Both the position numbers and the translations under genes were made by a program. Shown here one piece after another: positions 1 through 7,868 of a stretch of DNA of 64,000 nucleotides; the stretch's first letter is position 1, and every line of letters begins with the position of its first letter. The notes beneath the pieces are model-generated. The model had not been told where the DNA came from. It saw nothing but the letters and a program-made list of their open reading frames with translations, and searched no databases. The stretch comes from Proteobacteria bacterium DTSAM18 (GTDB taxonomy: Bacteria; Myxococcota_A; UBA796; GCA-2862545). The stretch spans positions 109,030-173,029 of the forward strand of contig JARACJ010000012.1 of NCBI GenBank assembly GCA_028767165.1. Reading direction: 5' to 3'.

Positions 1-409
1 CCTCGACGGGCCAGGAGTCGAGGATGCGGACCTTGTTGCCGATGGCGGTGAAGACGTGGGTGCCGTTGGTCTTCACGGTGTCCATCTCGTCGACGCCCTG
101 CTCCTGGTTGTTGGTGCCGGAGTAGTCCGAGGGGGCATCGCTGCCGCCGTCGCCGCCGGCCTCGGGGGCGCCTTCGTCCATGGCCATGTCGTCTTCCATG
201 ACCACATCGCCGTACCAGCCGGCCTGGCCCTGGACGAGGGCCTCGAGGACCTGCTCGACGAGGGCGTCGTGGGCCTGGTCGCAGGACTCCATCTGACGAA
301 GGCCGATGCCGTCGGCGAGAACGCCCGGGTTCTGGGCGAAGGGGTCGACCTGGCAGCCGGACAGCGCCAGACCGATCAGGATCGACGAGGAGATCAGGGT
401 GGTGCGCAT
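1..409 (-). CDS. Secreted beta-propeller lipoprotein, partial (N-terminal part only)
   Basis: The reverse strand opens at an ATG at 409 and runs off the left edge, so about 136 N-terminal residues are visible. They begin with a lipoprotein signal (hydrophobic stretch, then LALSGC as lipobox), followed by an acidic Gly/Asp-rich linker and the segment TNNQEQGVDEMDTVKTNG. That segment matches the start of the secreted C-terminal beta-propeller family (PF09826), where TNxQxxGVDExDxVKT marks the first blade. The likely product is an envelope-anchored propeller of unknown ligand. The family call rests on this motif alone because the propeller itself lies outside the window. Confidence 0.75.
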   Translation of the reverse strand, partial: MRTTLISSSILIGLALSGCQVDPFAQNPGVLADGIGLRQMESCDQAHDALVEQVLEALVQGQAGWYGDVVMEDDMAMDEGAPEAGGDGGSDAPSDYSGTNNQEQGVDEMDTVKTNGTHVFTAIGNKVRILDSWPVE

Positions 410-575
410 GGTCTCTTCCTCTCACAAGGGTTGCGACCATCCTAGCGCAAGGGGTGTGCCACCGCTGCCCAACGCCGAGGGGGTGCCTCCACATGGTGCA
501 GATACACGAAACCCCCGCCGGTATCGCGGCAAGGGGATCATGATCGGGACATCGATGTCGCGGAGGAGCCCGGCC

Positions 576-938
576 TCAGTCGCCGAAGTCGCAGTCACCG
601 ATCGCGCCGAGGATCACGCCGGCGTCGACGCCCTCGGCGCAGTCGAGCTCCTGCACGACCTCGCGGGCGCAGTTGAAGCCGTCGGCGGTGAGGGCCTCGA
701 GATCATCGATGACCTCGTCGGACAGCAGCGTGAGGTCGTCGCCGAAGTCGATGTAGTCGTCGCAGGCCTCACGCTCCATGAGCTCGGCCTCGACAGCACC
801 CTCCTCGAGGTGGGCGTTGTACTCCTGCAGGCAGGTGTTGAGCGTGTACCTGTAGGCCCGGCAGGCGCCGACGGCGGTGTTCGTGTTCCACATGCAGCCC
901 GCACTGGCGAGCGGGAGGAGCAGCAGCAGCTTTCTCAT
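576..938 (-). CDS. Small Cys-rich lipoprotein, paralog of 1085-1420
   Basis: This 120-residue protein has a lipoprotein signal (MRKLLLLLPLASAGC) and a well-spaced CGGAGA ribosome site before the ATG at 938. The mature part is acidic and carries Cys residues in the pattern GAC-x-AY...C, EAC, FNCARE, LDC and a final DC. The next protein downstream on the same strand has the same Cys framework, so the two are diverged tandem duplicates. The Cys residues suggest a disulfide-bonded helical domain in the periplasm or on the cell surface. I recognise no named family and assign no function. Confidence 0.75.
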   Translation of the reverse strand: MRKLLLLLPLASAGCMWNTNTAVGACRAYRYTLNTCLQEYNAHLEEGAVEAELMEREACDDYIDFGDDLTLLSDEVIDDLEALTADGFNCAREVVQELDCAEGVDAGVILGAIGDCDFGD

Positions 939-1084
939 GGCGTGTCTCCGGCAGTCGCCGCCGGATGGCGGCAGCGTGGCCGGAGACTAGCCCGTGGGGC
1001 CGCAGCGGAGCGAGGGGGGTGCCACAAGACACACCACCTCGGGCCCACCGGGCACGCCGACGCGGCCCGGCGGCAGCTCGGGCC

Positions 1085-1420
1085 TCACAGGCCGCAGTCT
1101 TCCATACCGGTGAAGACGTCCGGGAAGCTCAGCGGATCGGAGCAGTCGATGCTCTCGATCATCTCGCGGGTGCAGTTGAACGCCACGACGGCATCGGCGG
1201 CCGCCTCGGCGTCGAAGTCCTCGAGGGTCTCGTCGTACATCTCGCAGAAGCTCTCCTCGAGACCGTCCATCGTGCCGAGACCGCCGGGGTTGCCCACCTG
1301 GGAGACGCAGGCGTTGTAGGCCTCCATGTAGGCCATGCAGGCGCCGAGCCCGGTGGTGGTGTCGTACACCTCTCCACAGGCGGCGAGGGTCAGGACGGCG
1401 GCGATCAGGGACTTGTGCAT
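1085..1420 (-). CDS. Small Cys-rich lipoprotein, paralog of 576-938
   Basis: The start is set at the ATG at 1420 because GGGAGA precedes it at good spacing and the protein then begins with a clean lipoprotein signal (MHKSLIAAVLTLAACG); an upstream GTG in frame would add six residues. The mature protein of about 95 residues is acidic and shares the Cys layout of its neighbour: GAC-MAY...NAC, SFC, FNCTRE, IDC and a terminal EDC. Function is unknown. The tandem pair precedes no obvious partner gene; the esterase at 1445-2053 lies upstream on the same strand, 24 bases away. Confidence 0.75.
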   Translation of the reverse strand: MHKSLIAAVLTLAACGEVYDTTTGLGACMAYMEAYNACVSQVGNPGGLGTMDGLEESFCEMYDETLEDFDAEAAADAVVAFNCTREMIESIDCSDPLSFPDVFTGMEDCGL

Positions 1421-1444
1421 CTCGTCTCCCACGGACACGGGGGT

Positions 1445-2053
1445 TCAGGCAGAGGGGGCGCCGAGGACCTGGTCGAACACGGGCTCGATGAGGTCGGCCC
1501 AGGCAGTGTACTGGGCGCCGCTCGGATGCAGGCCGTCTTCTGCCACCCAGCCCTCCTGGTGGCTGCGGGAGGTGGGCGTGATGTCCACGTAGTGGGCGCC
1601 AGCCGCGTGTGCGGCCGCTGCGTTGGCCGCGTTGAAGGCGTCGAGGGCGCGGGCGATCTCGTCCTTCTTGGCCTCGCCGTGGGGCGTGAAGCCGTAGTCG
1701 GGGATGGAGACGACCACGACCTTGGAGGCATCGCCGCCGGCGAAGCCGATGGCCCGCTGCAGCATGGCCTCGAAGGCGGGCGCGTAGGCCTCGACGGTGC
1801 CGCCCCGGTACTGGTCGTTGACGCCGACCAGCAGGGAGACGATGTCGTAGGGGCCTTCGGGCTGCAGGGAGTCGATGGCGGCGTTCAGCTCGGCCACCGT
1901 CCAGCCCGTGACGGCGATGATCTCGGGGCGGATGAGGGGCATGCCGCGGGCGGCCAGGCGTGCACAGACCTGGGCGGGCCAGCGGAGGTCGGCGGGCACG
2001 GCCTCGCCGATGGTGTAGGAGTCGCCGAGGGCGAGGTAGCGGGGAGTGGTCAT
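1445..2053 (-). CDS. SGNH/GDSL-family esterase or lipase
   Basis: This 202-residue protein carries the SGNH hydrolase blocks in order: GDSYTIGE near residue 10 (catalytic Ser in the GDS motif), LLVGVNDQYRG near residue 95 (the GxND block with the oxyanion Asn) and DGLHPSG near residue 175 (catalytic Asp and His). Length and block spacing match small TesA-like lysophospholipase/arylesterases. No signal peptide is seen, so it is probably cytoplasmic. The substrate is not predictable. It lies upstream of the Cys-rich lipoprotein pair on the same strand. Confidence 0.9.
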   Translation of the reverse strand: MTTPRYLALGDSYTIGEAVPADLRWPAQVCARLAARGMPLIRPEIIAVTGWTVAELNAAIDSLQPEGPYDIVSLLVGVNDQYRGGTVEAYAPAFEAMLQRAIGFAGGDASKVVVVSIPDYGFTPHGEAKKDEIARALDAFNAANAAAAHAAGAHYVDITPTSRSHQEGWVAEDGLHPSGAQYTAWADLIEPVFDQVLGAPSA

Positions 2054-2217
2054 CAGGCCTCCATGTCGCGGCGACCATAGCGCGTCGGAGCATCGGTGCC
2101 CCGCCCCATTGCGAGCTGGTCGACATCATCCGACACCCGTGCTGTTGCGGTCTCGCCCCCGCAGGGGGTACGCAGGGGGCGACCCGAATGGACCCCCTCC
2201 CGCTGACGGATGACCCC

Positions 2218-2760
2218 ATGCGCCACCTTGTCCTCTCTGCAGTCCTCATCACCGGCCTTTCTGCCTGCTCGAACAAGAACGAGCCCCCCGCGGAGGTCCC
2301 CCAGGAGATCCCCGACGAGATGAAGTGGCGCCAGAACCTGCCCCAGGTGCGCAGCGTGCAGCTCATCAAGGACGGAGAGACGGTCGAGACCATCGCGGCC
2401 CTGCGCGGCAACCACATCGATCTGCGCAGCGGCGGCGGCTTCGAGATGGGCATCGAGGTGGCCGAGGACGGCTCCGGTCGGGTGCGCATGCCCGACGGCT
2501 CCGTGCAGCCCCTGAAGGTCGAGGAGACCGAGCAGGGCCAGGTGATCAACGGCTACCTCGTGCAGCCCCCGATCCTGCCCCTCAAGGCGTGGCTGATGAA
2601 CTGGAAGTACGCCCGCCCCGGCAAGATCCCGCCGGGCAAGCCGGGCGCCGAGGTCCAGGATCCCGCCAACGACCCCACGGTGCAGCAGGATGCGCCCGTC
2701 GACGCACAGCAGGAAGCTCCCGCCGAACAGCCGGCCGAGGCGCCCGACGCCGCGGAGTGA
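2218..2760 (+). CDS. Hypothetical lipoprotein
   Basis: The ATG at 2218 gives a 180-residue protein with a lipoprotein signal ending LSAC. An upstream in-frame extension to 1960 exists, but it would bury this signal. The mature part has a compact central region with the segments VQLIKDGETVETIAAL and LRSGGGFEMGIEV, then a Pro/Ala/Gln/Glu-rich tail of about 45 residues typical of an unfolded terminus. No family is recognised. It is divergent from the esterase gene and stands alone between two reverse-strand genes. Confidence 0.75.
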   Translation: MRHLVLSAVLITGLSACSNKNEPPAEVPQEIPDEMKWRQNLPQVRSVQLIKDGETVETIAALRGNHIDLRSGGGFEMGIEVAEDGSGRVRMPDGSVQPLKVEETEQGQVINGYLVQPPILPLKAWLMNWKYARPGKIPPGKPGAEVQDPANDPTVQQDAPVDAQQEAPAEQPAEAPDAAE

Positions 2761-2802
2761 CGTGTCGCGGTCCTGGTGACGAGGTCACCCACGTCTCCCG
2801 AC

Positions 2803-3252
2803 CTACCCGGCCTTCGACAGCGCCCGCACCAGATCGTCCATGTCGGCCTGCAGCTGCGCCTTGGTGGACTTCTCCATCAGCTTCGCCAGCGGCATCATCA
2901 GCTTCGCCAGGAAGGTCTGCGGGATGCCGTCGAAGCCCAGGTGGATGCGCGTGCCATCGTTCTCGGGCTCGAGCCGGTGCCAGGCGACGAACTTCGTGCC
3001 GAAGGCCTCGGCCGTCATCTGGAACAGGTGGGGGATCTCGACCTTCTCGACGGTGAAGGTCTGGGTCTCCTCCCGCTTGCCCATCTGCCGGGTCTCGTCG
3101 AAGCGGAAACCGGCGCCGAACGGGATGTCGGGCGTGAGCACCTCGATCCGGGTGATGCCCGAGATGCGCTCGGGCCAGGCGGTGATGTCGCACAGGGCCT
3201 CGAAGGCCTCGCCCGGGGGGCGGGGAATCCAGCCGGTGACTTCGATCTTCAT
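2803..3252 (-). CDS. SRPBCC (START-like) domain protein
   Basis: The start is placed at the ATG at 3252, with GGAGG nine bases upstream. The 149-residue protein looks like a single SRPBCC/polyketide cyclase-like domain: IPRPPGEAFEALCDITAWPER at the N-terminus is the classic opening (strand, then VWxxxxDxxxxPxW), a central FGAGFRF strand follows, and the C-terminal helix contains AKLMMPLAKLMEKSTKAQL. Such proteins bind hydrophobic ligands in a helix-grip cavity. The ligand is unknown and the neighbours give no clue. Confidence 0.85.
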   Translation of the reverse strand: MKIEVTGWIPRPPGEAFEALCDITAWPERISGITRIEVLTPDIPFGAGFRFDETRQMGKREETQTFTVEKVEIPHLFQMTAEAFGTKFVAWHRLEPENDGTRIHLGFDGIPQTFLAKLMMPLAKLMEKSTKAQLQADMDDLVRALSKAG

Positions 3253-3614
3253 GGGGGGCTCCTCCACAAGCACATGGGGGGACGGTAGCAGAACGCGTGG
3301 CACGGAGATCGACGGAATGCCCGCTCGAGGGCATGAGGCCAGGATCATGAAGTCATGAACCCCGAATCACGAGACATGAGGGCCTGATACCCGAGGGCAT
3401 GATTCCTGGTTCTCGTGTCCTGGGCCATGGGTCATGATCCCGGGATCCGAGCTTCATGGTTCATGCCTCGGGTCCTCATGATCGTGGCCTCGGGATTCGA
3501 GATGCATCGTTCCTGGCCTCATGGTGCCATGGTCCCCTGCCTGCCACCTTTGACTGCTCCCAAACGCGCTTCCCCCCTCAAGATGCTACTTCCAGGCTCC
3601 ACACGGAGCCTCCC
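3253..3614. repeat. Intergenic spacer with CATG-rich degenerate repeats
   Basis: The 360 bases between the SRPBCC gene and the heme A synthase gene hold no supported gene. From about 3330 to 3535 I count twelve CATG tetramers, many as TCATGA or GCATGA, interleaved with recurring CCCGAG, ATCCGAG and ATTCGAG words. The stretch looks like a decayed short tandem repeat. Promoters for both flanking genes should also lie here, but none is clear. Confidence 0.6.
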
Positions 3615-4706
3615 ATGAACCACGTTCAAGAGCTCGCCCTCGAGCGTCAGCAGTCCCATCGCAAGGCCATCGGTTGGTGGCTCGTGGCCCTGTCCGCCCT
3701 CACGGTGTTCATGGTGGCCCTCGGCGGCATGACCCGGCTGACCCACTCCGGGCTGTCGATGACCGACTGGACCTTCACCGGCAGCCTGCCGCCCATCGGA
3801 CAAGAGGCCTGGCAGGCCGAGTTCGAGCGCTACCAGCAGTTCCCGGAATACCAGAAGGTCAACCAGGGCATGGACCTCGACGGCTTCAAGTCGATCTTCT
3901 GGTACGAGTACAGCCACCGCATGCTCGGCCGCACCATCGGCAACGTGTTCCTGCTCGGCGCCCTGTTCTTCGGCTGGCGCAAGGCCATCGACCGCACCCT
4001 GGCGAAGAAGCTGGCCGGACTGTTCGTGCTGCTGTGCACCCAGGGGCTCATCGGCTGGTGGATGGTCAGGTCGGGTCTGGTCGACCGGCCGGACGTCTCC
4101 CACTACCGCCTCACCGTGCACCTCGGCGCCGCCTTCGCGTTCTACGCGGCGCTGCTGTGGGTCGCCCTGGGCCAGTTCCGGGGCCCCGCCATCGGCCGCA
4201 AGCCCCTGTCGCCCCGGCTCCACCTCGCGCGGGCCGCCGCCGTCGTGGGCGTGCTGGTGTTCCTCACCTCCCTCGCCGGCGGTCTCGTCGCGGGCTCCAA
4301 CGCGGGCTTCATCTACAACACCTTCCCGCTGATGGACGGCCAGCTCGTGCCCGACGGCCTGCTGCACCGGGACCCCTGGTACATGAACTTCCTGGAGCAC
4401 CCCAAGACCATCCAGTTCCAGCACCGGGTGCTCGCCATCACCACCTTCTTCGCCGTGATGGCCCTGGCCGTCCGCGGCATCGCCGACGGTGTACGCTCCG
4501 GCGCCCGGACCGCCCTCAAGGCCGCCGCCGCCGTGGCCGTGGTGCAGGTGGGCCTGGGCATCACCACCCTGCTCACCGTGGTGTGGGTGCCGGCCGCCAG
4601 CCTGCACCAGCTCGGCGCGCTCGCCCTGCTGAGCGCCATGGTCTGGGTCAACCACACGCTGTGGCGGCCCCGCGGCCACGTGTGGGCCGACGCACCCGCA
4701 AAGTAG
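3615..4706 (+). CDS. ctaA: Heme A synthase, Cox15 type
   Basis: Heme A synthase oxidises heme O to heme A for aa3-type cytochrome oxidase. The 363-residue polytopic membrane protein shows the diagnostic ExxHR motif in YEYSHRMLGR near residue 98 and further conserved His residues in VHLGAAF, FQHRVLAITTFF and LHQLGALAL, the expected heme ligands of the two four-helix bundles. The segment after the first helix (GMTRLTHSGLSM, then FERYQQFPEYQKVNQGM) is typical of the longer mitochondrial/proteobacterial Cox15 form. The start at 3615 was chosen because the protein then begins just before helix 1; longer in-frame starts reach into the repeat spacer. No oxidase genes are in the window. Confidence 0.93.
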   Translation: MNHVQELALERQQSHRKAIGWWLVALSALTVFMVALGGMTRLTHSGLSMTDWTFTGSLPPIGQEAWQAEFERYQQFPEYQKVNQGMDLDGFKSIFWYEYSHRMLGRTIGNVFLLGALFFGWRKAIDRTLAKKLAGLFVLLCTQGLIGWWMVRSGLVDRPDVSHYRLTVHLGAAFAFYAALLWVALGQFRGPAIGRKPLSPRLHLARAAAVVGVLVFLTSLAGGLVAGSNAGFIYNTFPLMDGQLVPDGLLHRDPWYMNFLEHPKTIQFQHRVLAITTFFAVMALAVRGIADGVRSGARTALKAAAAVAVVQVGLGITTLLTVVWVPAASLHQLGALALLSAMVWVNHTLWRPRGHVWADAPAK

Positions 4707-4797
4707 CGACCGGCGATTTCGGGCCCGGTTCCGAGGCCCTCGCCGCACCGGTTCGTTCGATGGGATCGATCCCCCCTGGCTCTGCTAGAGTGCGTCC

Positions 4798-6015
4798 GTG
4801 ACGCACCGGAGCGCGTATGTTTTTTCGGCACCTGAGCGCCCGCCACCTGTCGGCGGGCCGCCCGTGAGCACACGATCGGACGTGCTCGTGGTGGGGCCCG
4901 GCCTTTCCGCCGGGGTCGCCGCGCTGATCCTGGCCCGCCTGGGGCGCAAGGTGCGCTGGATCCCCAACGCGGATCCGGCGGAAGAGCCCGAAGCCGGCAG
5001 CTGGCAGACCATCCTGCCCTCCGCCATCGGCCCCCTGCAGCGCCTGGGCCTGTGGGAGCCCCTGCTGGCCTCCGCCAGCCACCCCCTGCACGGTCTCGAC
5101 CTGTGCGACGACCATGCCCCCACCGTCATGGGCATCACCTTCGGCACCCAGGCGGAGCCCGCTGCCTGGCGCATCTCCCAGCCGGCCCTTCGCGCGCTGT
5201 GCCTGCAGCCCGCCCAGGACGCCGGCGCCGAGGTCGACGTGGACCACCGGGTGCTCGAGCTGCTGGAGGACGGCGGCCGCATCGTGGGCGTGCTCACCGA
5301 CGACGGCACCCCCCACTACGCCAGCCTGGTCATCGACGGCAGCCTCGGTCGCGGGTTCGGCCGGCAGCGGCTGGGCCTCGTGCAACCCCGGTCCGAGCCC
5401 GGCCAGGTGAGCCTGTGGCGCTCCTTCGGCTGCGAGCCCTCCGACCGCCCCCACCACGCCTGGCTCGCTCCCCTGCCCGGCGAAGGCTGGCTGTGGTGCA
5501 CGCCCGAGCGCGGCGACGTGGTCACCATCGGCGTCATCTGCCGCCCCGAGACCGCCCAGGACACCGCCGAACGGCCCGCCGACGCCTACCACGAGCTCAT
5601 CAACACCCTGGGCTGGGCCCGGCAGCTGGTGGGGAGGCTCAAGGCCCTCGGGCCGGTCCACCTCGCCGCCGACCCGGCCGTGGCGAGCCCCCAGGCCGCC
5701 GTGGACGGCCTCGTGATGGTGGGCGACGCCCTGCACGCGCTCCCTCCCCTCACCCAGGCCAGCGTGGTCTTCGCCCTCGGCTCCGCCGAGAAGGTGGCCG
5801 GCATCACCCAGCAGCTCCTGAGCGTGGGCATGCGGCCGTCCGCCCGCGACTTCGACGGCTACCAGCGCTGGGCCGCCGACGGCCTGGCCGGTGCACGTCG
5901 CCTGGTGGAGCTGCTGTCGAAGCCCGCCGCGTGGGACGCCGCGCCGGTGCGGGAGGAGCTGCAGCTGCTGCTACGGGGAGAGCTGTGGCAGGTGGCGGTG
6001 GCGGCCGTCGTCTGA
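4798..6015 (+). CDS. FAD-dependent oxidoreductase (UbiH/geranylgeranyl reductase-like)
   Basis: The protein has an N-terminal Rossmann strand with DVLVVGPGLSAGVAAL, a slightly altered GxGxxG dinucleotide site, and a C-terminal GLVMVGDALHALPPLTQAS segment equivalent to the GD motif that contacts FAD ribityl in aromatic hydroxylase-type flavoproteins. Total length is about 405 residues, usual for the superfamily. Two GTG starts are possible: 4798, or 4864, which puts the FAD motif near the N-terminus as is more typical; neither has a strong ribosome site. The substrate is unknown. It follows ctaA on the same strand after 91 bases. Confidence 0.75.
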   Translation: MTHRSAYVFSAPERPPPVGGPPVSTRSDVLVVGPGLSAGVAALILARLGRKVRWIPNADPAEEPEAGSWQTILPSAIGPLQRLGLWEPLLASASHPLHGLDLCDDHAPTVMGITFGTQAEPAAWRISQPALRALCLQPAQDAGAEVDVDHRVLELLEDGGRIVGVLTDDGTPHYASLVIDGSLGRGFGRQRLGLVQPRSEPGQVSLWRSFGCEPSDRPHHAWLAPLPGEGWLWCTPERGDVVTIGVICRPETAQDTAERPADAYHELINTLGWARQLVGRLKALGPVHLAADPAVASPQAAVDGLVMVGDALHALPPLTQASVVFALGSAEKVAGITQQLLSVGMRPSARDFDGYQRWAADGLAGARRLVELLSKPAAWDAAPVREELQLLLRGELWQVAVAAVV

Positions 6016-6055
6016 AGGGGCCGCGGTGGGCTCGCCTGGGCGTGACGGCTGTGAA

Positions 6056-6135
6056 CGGGGGCCGCTGCGCAGCGGCCCCAGACCTCTGGCTCGCGCAGCG
6101 GCCCCAGACCTCAGTCCCGCGCAGCGCCCCAGGCC
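6056..6135. repeat. Perfect 22-bp palindrome plus 26-bp direct repeats between convergent genes
   Basis: Positions 6058-6079 form GGGGCCGCT, GCGC, AGCGGCCCC, a perfect inverted repeat. Its right half begins a 26-bp period repeat (GCGCAGCGGCCCCAGACCTC at 6067 and 6093, a degenerate third copy at 6119). It sits between the convergent FAD oxidoreductase and Nif3-like genes, so a bidirectional terminator role is possible, although there is no T-tract. Confidence 0.6.
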
Positions 6136-6157
6136 CAAGGCCTCTCCTCTCAGCCCC

Positions 6158-6940
6158 TCACACCACCACCAACGGATCCGCATCCCGCTGGGAGATGATC
6201 ACCCGACACCCCTTCAACACCTCCGACAGCCGCTTCGCCAGGAACGGCAGATACCCGCGCTCGGTGTGGGTGTGGTCGGTGAGGATGGCCGCGCCGCCGG
6301 CGGTGACCTGGGCGAGCACGTCATGGTGGCGCATCTCACCGGTGACCATCAGGTCGACGCCCTGCAGGCCCGCGAACAGGCTTCCGCCGGCGCCGGGACA
6401 CACCGCCACGGTGTGGATCCTCCGCTCTCCGGAGGCCAGATCCGGCGCCGCCGCCAGCCGCAGGTGGGACAGGCCCAGGTGGTCCTTGAGCATCGGCAGG
6501 ACGTCCGGCAGCGCCACGGGGTTCACGAGGGTGGCCCGTCGGCCCGACCCCACGGCCGGATCCTGCAGGCTCGGCTCGAGGGGCGCCACCTCGACGAGCT
6601 TGCCGAAGGGCTCCAGCAGCCAGTCGTTCATGCCCCCGTGGGCCGCATCGAGCGCCGTGTGGGGTGAGTACACGTGCACGCCGGCCCGGATGAGCTGCAG
6701 CAGCATGCCGGTCTGGGGTTGATCGTAGGTGAGCCGCTTGAGGCCCTTGAAGATGGGGGGGTGGTACGCCACGATGGCGTCCGCCCCCTTGGCGAGGGCC
6801 TCCTCCGCCACCGCCGGGGTCAGGTCGATGGTGAGGAAGAGGGTCTTCACGTCACGGGTGCCGTCGAGGATGCGCCCGGTGTTGTCCCAGGAGGCAGATC
6901 CCCACAGCGGGGCGATCTGCTCCAACACGTCCAGCCACAT
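6158..6940 (-). CDS. Nif3/YbgI-like dinuclear metal-binding protein (DUF34 family)
   Basis: The start at 6940 has GGAGG four bases upstream; a longer in-frame start adds nine residues. The 260-residue protein carries the family's metal-binding signatures: VAYHPPIFKGLKRLT, SPHTALDAAHGGMNDWL, TGEMRHHDVLA and LTDHTHTERGYLP, which together supply the His, Asp and Glu ligands of the two-metal site. The family is often mis-annotated as GTP cyclohydrolase type 2; its true activity is uncertain. It lies 30 bases downstream of the hydrolase gene on the same strand, so the two may be cotranscribed. Confidence 0.93.
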   Translation of the reverse strand: MWLDVLEQIAPLWGSASWDNTGRILDGTRDVKTLFLTIDLTPAVAEEALAKGADAIVAYHPPIFKGLKRLTYDQPQTGMLLQLIRAGVHVYSPHTALDAAHGGMNDWLLEPFGKLVEVAPLEPSLQDPAVGSGRRATLVNPVALPDVLPMLKDHLGLSHLRLAAAPDLASGERRIHTVAVCPGAGGSLFAGLQGVDLMVTGEMRHHDVLAQVTAGGAAILTDHTHTERGYLPFLAKRLSEVLKGCRVIISQRDADPLVVV

Positions 6941-6970
6941 GGGGCCTCCGAAGGGGTCGAGCCCCACGCG

Positions 6971-7747
6971 TCACTGCCCTGCGGCGAGCTGTGCGGTGAT
7001 GAAGGCCAACAGATCCGACTGGAAGTCCTCCTCGGCGGTGGTGCCCCACATGCGGGTGCCGTGGGCGCCGCCCTCGTAGGAGTGCAGCTCCCAGGAGCCG
7101 GGATCGGAGCCCTTCACGCTGGCGGGCCACTCCGCCTCGTCGGGCGGGTAGGCGAAGAAGACGGGCATCGCCGGCAGCGCCGAGACGGGGTTCTGCTTCT
7201 CGGTGTAGGTGCCGCCGCTGAGGAACCCGAGGGCCTTCGGAACGGGGTGCCCGGCTTCGCCCTCGGCCCACACGGTGTAGTCCAGCGCCGAGGTGGTGCC
7301 GTTGGAGGCGCCGATCACCACGAAGTCGCCCACGCCGTCGGCCTTCATGCGATCGACGGCGGCTGCCACGTCGAGCTTGCCCGCGGGTCCCTCGTAGGAG
7401 TCCTTCGGCTCGCCGCCACTGCCACCCGCGCCACGCCGATCGAAGCGCAGCACGCTCATGCCCTGGGCGGTGAGGGCCTCGATGAAGCCCGTGGGCCAGT
7501 CGACCCGGGTGTTGTGGGGGGGGATCATGTGGACGAGGATCACGCCCGGCGCGCCCTTGGTCTCCGGGGCCCAGTAGTCGGCCTCCAGCATGACGCCGTC
7601 TGCGGTGTTGAGCTGGATCACGCCATCTTCGGGGGCCTTCCAGCCGTCGTCGGTGCTGCTCACGGGGTCGCCTCCCAGCGGTTGGTCGCTGGCAGGCTGG
7701 GTGCATCCCAGGGCCGTCATGGCCACCAGCAGGGTCAGCCGTCTCAT
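6971..7747 (-). CDS. Alpha/beta-hydrolase lipoprotein
   Basis: The 258-residue protein begins with a lipoprotein signal (MRRLTLLVAMTALGC). It then shows an alpha/beta-hydrolase core: VILVHMIPP as oxyanion strand, VLRFDRRGAGGSGG, the nucleophile elbow VIGASNGTTSA (Ser in GxSxG) and a late His in YEGGAHGTRMW. It is probably an envelope-anchored esterase or dienelactone hydrolase-like enzyme. The substrate is unknown. The gene lies directly upstream of the Nif3-like gene. Confidence 0.88.
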   Translation of the reverse strand: MRRLTLLVAMTALGCTQPASDQPLGGDPVSSTDDGWKAPEDGVIQLNTADGVMLEADYWAPETKGAPGVILVHMIPPHNTRVDWPTGFIEALTAQGMSVLRFDRRGAGGSGGEPKDSYEGPAGKLDVAAAVDRMKADGVGDFVVIGASNGTTSALDYTVWAEGEAGHPVPKALGFLSGGTYTEKQNPVSALPAMPVFFAYPPDEAEWPASVKGSDPGSWELHSYEGGAHGTRMWGTTAEEDFQSDLLAFITAQLAAGQ

Positions 7748-7810
7748 CGTCCACTCCTCCTCGATCTGATCCTTCCCTCGCCAGGCGGCCGTCCGGTGTA
7801 CGCGGACGGA

Positions 7811-7868
7811 CCCATGGGGGGCTCAACGCTCTACGAGCACGCAGCGCTCCACGAGCACTCAGCGCTCC
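7811..7868. repeat. Short 18-bp tandem repeat at the 3' end of the thiolase gene
   Basis: Two and a half units resembling CGCTCCACGAGCACTCAG run from about 7828 into the last codons of the thiolase gene. The third unit encodes its terminal LLER and stop. The repeat probably arose by local slippage. Confidence 0.5.
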
